Positions 60,859 through 64,000 of a DNA stretch of 64,000 bases are shown piece after piece. The stretch spans positions 310,001-374,000 of the forward strand of contig NZ_PEBD01000010.1 of NCBI RefSeq assembly GCF_002735905.1. The letters run 5' to 3'. A program made the position numbers and the translations under genes. The stretch is from Williamsia muralis (GTDB lineage Bacteria > Actinomycetota > Actinomycetes > Mycobacteriales > Mycobacteriaceae). Under the pieces are notes generated by a model that saw only the letters and a program-made list of their open reading frames with translations, was not told where the DNA came from and searched no databases. Within the stretch, counting starts at the first letter, position 1. Each line of letters begins with the position of its first letter.

Positions 60859-63273
60859 ATGAACCGCAAGACTGTCTTTCGCAACCTGGCGATCGTGGCC
60901 ATCATCGTGCTGGCCATCTGGGGCTGGACCGTGCTCCGCGACAACAATCGTGACTACAAGAGTGTCGATACCTCTGTGGCGATGACGCAGCTCAACACGA
61001 AGAACGTGTCCGAGGTGCAGATGGACGACCGCGAGCAGACGCTACGGATGACGCTCAAGGACCCGTCGCAGGCCGGCGGCGACAAGAAGATCTCCGCCAA
61101 GTACCCCGCCCGCACCACCGAAGAGGTCTTCGACCGCGTCGACGCCTCGGGTGCGAAGTATCAGACGAACGTCAACCAAGAGTCGTTCCTGATGCAGATG
61201 CTGATCTTCATCCTTCCGCTCGTCCTGCTGTTCGGCCTGTTCTTCTTCGTGATGAACCGGATGCAGGGTGGCGGCAAGGGCGGCGTGATGGGCTTCGGCA
61301 AGTCCAAGGCCAAGCAGCTGAACAAAGACATGCCGACCACCACGTTCGCCGATGTGGCAGGTGCGGACGAGGCGGTCGAAGAGCTCTTCGAGATCAAGGA
61401 CTTCCTGCAGAACCCAGCCCGCTACCAGGCCCTGGGAGCCAAGATCCCCAAGGGCGTGTTGCTCTTCGGTCCTCCGGGAACCGGTAAGACGCTTCTCGCC
61501 CGCGCGGTCGCAGGCGAGGCCGGTGTGCCGTTCTTCACCATCTCCGGTTCGGACTTCGTCGAGATGTTCGTCGGTGTCGGTGCCTCACGTGTGCGCGACA
61601 TGTTCGAGCAGGCCAAGAACAACAGCCCCTGCATCATCTTTGTCGATGAGATCGACGCCGTCGGACGTCAGCGCGGCGCCGGCCTGGGCGGTGGACACGA
61701 CGAGCGCGAGCAGACCCTCAACCAGTTGCTCGTCGAGATGGACGGATTCGGTGAGCGTTCCGGCGTCATCTTGATCGCGGCCACAAACCGGCCCGACATC
61801 CTCGACCCTGCTCTTCTGCGTCCGGGCCGTTTCGACCGCCAGATCCCAGTCGGCAACCCCGACATGGCGGGCCGCAAGGCGATCCTCAACGTCCACGCAC
61901 AGGGCAAGCCGATCGACGCCGACGCGGACCTCGACGGTCTGGCCAAGCGCACCCCGGGTATGTCGGGTGCCGATCTGGCGAACGTCATCAATGAGGCCGC
62001 ACTGCTGGCCGCCCGCGAGAACCGCACCACCATCACCGCCGAACTGCTCGAAGAGTCCGTCGACCGTGTGGTGGGTGGTCCGCGCCGCAAGAGCCGCATC
62101 ATCAGTGAGCACGAGAAGAAGATCGTGGCGTACCACGAGGGCGGGCACACACTCGCCGCGTGGGCCATGCCCGATCTCGACCCGATCTACAAGGTCACCA
62201 TCCTGGCTCGCGGACGTACGGGCGGCCACGCTCTTGCCGTTCCGGAGCAGGACAAAGACCTGATGACCCGTTCGGAGATGATCGCCCGTCTGGTGATGGC
62301 GATGGGTGGTCGTGCTGCCGAAGAGTTGGTGTTCCACGAGCCGACCACCGGAGCGTCCTCCGACATCGACCAGGCCACCAAGATCGCTCGAGCCATGGTC
62401 ACGGAGTACGGCATGAGCGCCCGGCTGGGAGCCGTGCGTTACGGGCAGGAGCAGGGTGACCCGTTCCTCGGCCGCTCGATGGGTTCGCACGCCGACTACT
62501 CACCGGAGGTCGCCAGTGAGATCGACGACGAGGTGCGGCGCCTCATCGAGGCCGCTCACACCGAGGCGTGGGCCATTCTCACCGAGTACCGCGACACCCT
62601 CGACGAGCTCGCCACGCAACTCCTCGAACGCGAGACCCTGACCCGCAAGGATCTCGAGAAGATCTTCGACAAGGTGGTCAAGCGTCCGCGCATCACCACC
62701 TTCAACGACTTCGGCGAACGCACCCCGAGCGACAAGCCGCCGGTGAAGACGCCGGGTGAGCTCGCCAAGGAGCGCGGCGAGCCCTGGCCGCCCGAACCCC
62801 CGAAGTCGCCGGAGCTGGCGAAGGTCGGACCGTCGCACATGCAGCCCGGTCCGGGTGAGCTCCCGCAGCAGCAGTATCCGCCGCAGTCACCGGGCAACCC
62901 CTACCCGCAGCAAGGTGGGCAGGCAGGTGCTGTCCCAGGAGGCACCCGTCCCGATTACGGCGCCCCCGCAGGTTGGTCGGCGCCCGGCTGGCCACCCAAC
63001 GGTGGGCCGAACGGCGGACAGGGCCAGAACGGCGGCACGGGGCAGAACGGTGCAGCGGGCCACAACGGCTCCTACCCGGCAGGCAACCCATACGGGCAAC
63101 CAGGCAATCCGTACGGTCAGCCGGGTAGCCCCTACGGCCAGCCCGGGTCTTATGGCCGGCCACCGAATGGTCAGAACGGCCATGGCGGGCACAACGGGAA
63201 CAACCAGGGTGACGGCGGGAACGGCGGTCACGGCCAGAATGGGCATTCCCCGAATGGACAGAATGGACAATGA
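60859..63273 (+). CDS. ftsH: ATP-dependent membrane zinc metalloprotease FtsH
   Basis: 804 residues. Two transmembrane helices (about 9-26 and 113-134) flank a small external domain. The AAA+ module has Walker [20 protein letters not shown] in part and Walker [13 protein letters not shown], and the second region of homology ends in RPGRFDR. The protease site is HEGGH in [13 protein letters not shown], a variant of HEAGH, with the third ligand aspartate in [13 protein letters not shown]. The last ~170 residues are Pro/Gly/Asn/Gln-rich with tandem NPYGQPG and QNG-type repeats, longer than in most species. It degrades misfolded and regulatory membrane proteins. ATGA overlap with folE. Confidence 0.97.
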   Translation: MNRKTVFRNLAIVAIIVLAIWGWTVLRDNNRDYKSVDTSVAMTQLNTKNVSEVQMDDREQTLRMTLKDPSQAGGDKKISAKYPARTTEEVFDRVDASGAKYQTNVNQESFLMQMLIFILPLVLLFGLFFFVMNRMQGGGKGGVMGFGKSKAKQLNKDMPTTTFADVAGADEAVEELFEIKDFLQNPARYQALGAKIPKGVLLFGPPGTGKTLLARAVAGEAGVPFFTISGSDFVEMFVGVGASRVRDMFEQAKNNSPCIIFVDEIDAVGRQRGAGLGGGHDEREQTLNQLLVEMDGFGERSGVILIAATNRPDILDPALLRPGRFDRQIPVGNPDMAGRKAILNVHAQGKPIDADADLDGLAKRTPGMSGADLANVINEAALLAARENRTTITAELLEESVDRVVGGPRRKSRIISEHEKKIVAYHEGGHTLAAWAMPDLDPIYKVTILARGRTGGHALAVPEQDKDLMTRSEMIARLVMAMGGRAAEELVFHEPTTGASSDIDQATKIARAMVTEYGMSARLGAVRYGQEQGDPFLGRSMGSHADYSPEVASEIDDEVRRLIEAAHTEAWAILTEYRDTLDELATQLLERETLTRKDLEKIFDKVVKRPRITTFNDFGERTPSDKPPVKTPGELAKERGEPWPPEPPKSPELAKVGPSHMQPGPGELPQQQYPPQSPGNPYPQQGGQAGAVPGGTRPDYGAPAGWSAPGWPPNGGPNGGQGQNGGTGQNGAAGHNGSYPAGNPYGQPGNPYGQPGSPYGQPGSYGRPPNGQNGHGGHNGNNQGDGGNGGHGQNGHSPNGQNGQ

Positions 63274-63881
63274 CACAAGAGACCAGTGGGGCGCCCGCCA
63301 AGAACGGTGCGATTGCTCCCTTTGACGCCGAGCGTGCCGAACGTGCCGTACGTGAACTGCTCATCGCCGTCGGCGAGGACCCGGACCGCGACGGTCTGAA
63401 GGAGACGCCGGCAAGAGTGGCACGTGCTTACGTCGAGATGTTCGGGGGCCTGCACGTCAACCCCGACGACGTGCTGGCGACCACGTTCGACGTCGGACAC
63501 GACGAGCTCGTGCTGGTCAAAGACATCCCGATGTATTCGACCTGCGAGCACCACCTGGTGTCGTTCCATGGTGTCGCGCACGTTGGTTACATCCCTGGTC
63601 CCACCGGCCAGGTGACCGGCTTGTCCAAGTTGGCGCGTCTGGTCGACCTCTACGCGAAACGACCGCAGGTCCAGGAACGATTGACCACCCAGATCGCGGA
63701 TGCGATCGTTCGCAAACTCGATCCGCGCGGTGTCATCGTGGTGATCGAAGCCGAGCACCTGTGCATGGCGATGCGTGGAATCCGCAAGCCGGGCGCCACC
63801 ACCACCACCTCTGCGGTTCGCGGTCAGTTCAAGACAAGCGCGGTCTCGCGGGGCGAAGCCCTCGACCTGATCTCTCGCTGA
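63270..63881 (+). CDS. folE: GTP cyclohydrolase I
   Basis: 203 residues; converts GTP to dihydroneopterin triphosphate, the first step of folate synthesis. Zinc and active-site residues are in [13 protein letters not shown] and [16 protein letters not shown], with [22 protein letters not shown] between. It overlaps ftsH by 4 bp, the ftsH-folE-folP order of mycobacteria (Rv3610c-Rv3608c). The catalytic Cys and His residues are all present. Confidence 0.97.
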   Translation: MTQETSGAPAKNGAIAPFDAERAERAVRELLIAVGEDPDRDGLKETPARVARAYVEMFGGLHVNPDDVLATTFDVGHDELVLVKDIPMYSTCEHHLVSFHGVAHVGYIPGPTGQVTGLSKLARLVDLYAKRPQVQERLTTQIADAIVRKLDPRGVIVVIEAEHLCMAMRGIRKPGATTTTSAVRGQFKTSAVSRGEALDLISR

Positions 63882-63906
63882 CCCGCGCGACCACACCAGG
63901 AGCATC

Positions 63907-63978
63907 GTGAGGGGCCGGCATCACCGAAAGCCCCGGCGACCTGACGTGGTCGGCGTCGTGATGGGGTGGACGGCGTGA
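63907..63978 (+). CDS. Possible 23-codon ORF coupled to folP
   Basis: GTG at 63907 has AGGAG 4 nt upstream and opens a 23-residue basic frame (RGRHHRKPRRPDVVGVV and on) whose TGA overlaps the folP GTG by 4 bp (GTGA). The strong ribosome site belongs to this short frame, not to folP, so it may feed ribosomes to folP. No homology can be judged. Confidence 0.4.
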   Translation: MRGRHHRKPRRPDVVGVVMGWTA

Positions 63979-64000
63979 GCACCATCATCATGGGCGTCGT
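63975..64000 (+). CDS. folP: Dihydropteroate synthase, first codons only
   Basis: GTG at 63975 is followed by codons for STIIMGVV, the beginning of the IMGVVN motif that opens FolP proteins; position after folE agrees. The rest is outside the window. A GTG at 63966 in the same frame is an alternative start. Confidence 0.7.

Overview
The window is high-GC actinobacterial DNA, best explained as chromosome of a mycolic-acid-group actinomycete of the Gordonia/Williamsia type. Two blocks of genes follow the order known from Mycobacterium tuberculosis. One runs through an Rv0383c-like gene, pyrE, a SpoU methyltransferase, DedA, fba, an Rv0361-like gene, an Rv0360c-like gene (DUF3151), an M50 protease, an Rv0358-like gene and purA, then purT, a rhodanese and metZ. 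The other is ppa-dacB-zincin-tilS-hpt-ftsH-folE-folP. GTG/TTG starts, 4-bp stop/start overlaps, IdeR/DtxR-type iron boxes and several leaderless-looking promoters (TANNNT 5-7 nt before the start codon) agree with this. I saw no rRNA, tRNA, CRISPR array, insertion sequence or prophage.

Layout. 1-8009 (minus): a five-gene catabolic operon (class III aminotransferase, FAD/Fe-S dehydrogenase, semialdehyde dehydrogenase, M24-fold hydrolase resembling ectoine hydrolase, class I aminotransferase cut by the window edge), divergent from a D-2-hydroxyacid dehydrogenase. 9.1-24 kb: core genes for pyrimidine and purine synthesis, glycolysis, RNA methylation and glycogen debranching, with membrane proteins and a metal exporter. 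25-33.4 kb: a Tat-exported FAD oxidoreductase broken by one frameshift with a TetR gene, a citrate-type transporter with its own two-component system, and a membrane adenylate cyclase. 33.4-37.6 kb: Na+/H+ antiporter, zinc-finger protein, purT and a DUF456 protein. 37.6-45.8 kb: an iron-siderophore ABC system (ATPase, two permeases, distant binding lipoprotein) under two iron boxes. Between its parts lie a small secreted protein, a TipA-like MerR regulator, a large tandem repeat array and FprA. 45.8-53.5 kb: rhodanese, metZ, DedA, an unusual pair of shortened enzyme-like proteins, allantoicase, and a MarR/MFS efflux pair. 53.6 kb to the end: ppa, dacB, zincin, tilS, hpt, amidase, ftsH, folE and the start of folP.

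The least explained material is non-coding or degenerate. There is a ~72-bp tandem array at 42140-43096 with diverged copies at 60520-60725. A 21-bp repeat array between two convergent genes flips orientation half way. A 5'-truncated AbiEi/DUF559 gene sits between 55-bp inverted repeats. A translationally coupled pair (48803-50145) consists of a class V aminotransferase-like protein lacking its PLP lysine and a luciferase-like monooxygenase lacking its middle. Short upstream ORFs are coupled to the adenylate cyclase gene and to folP.
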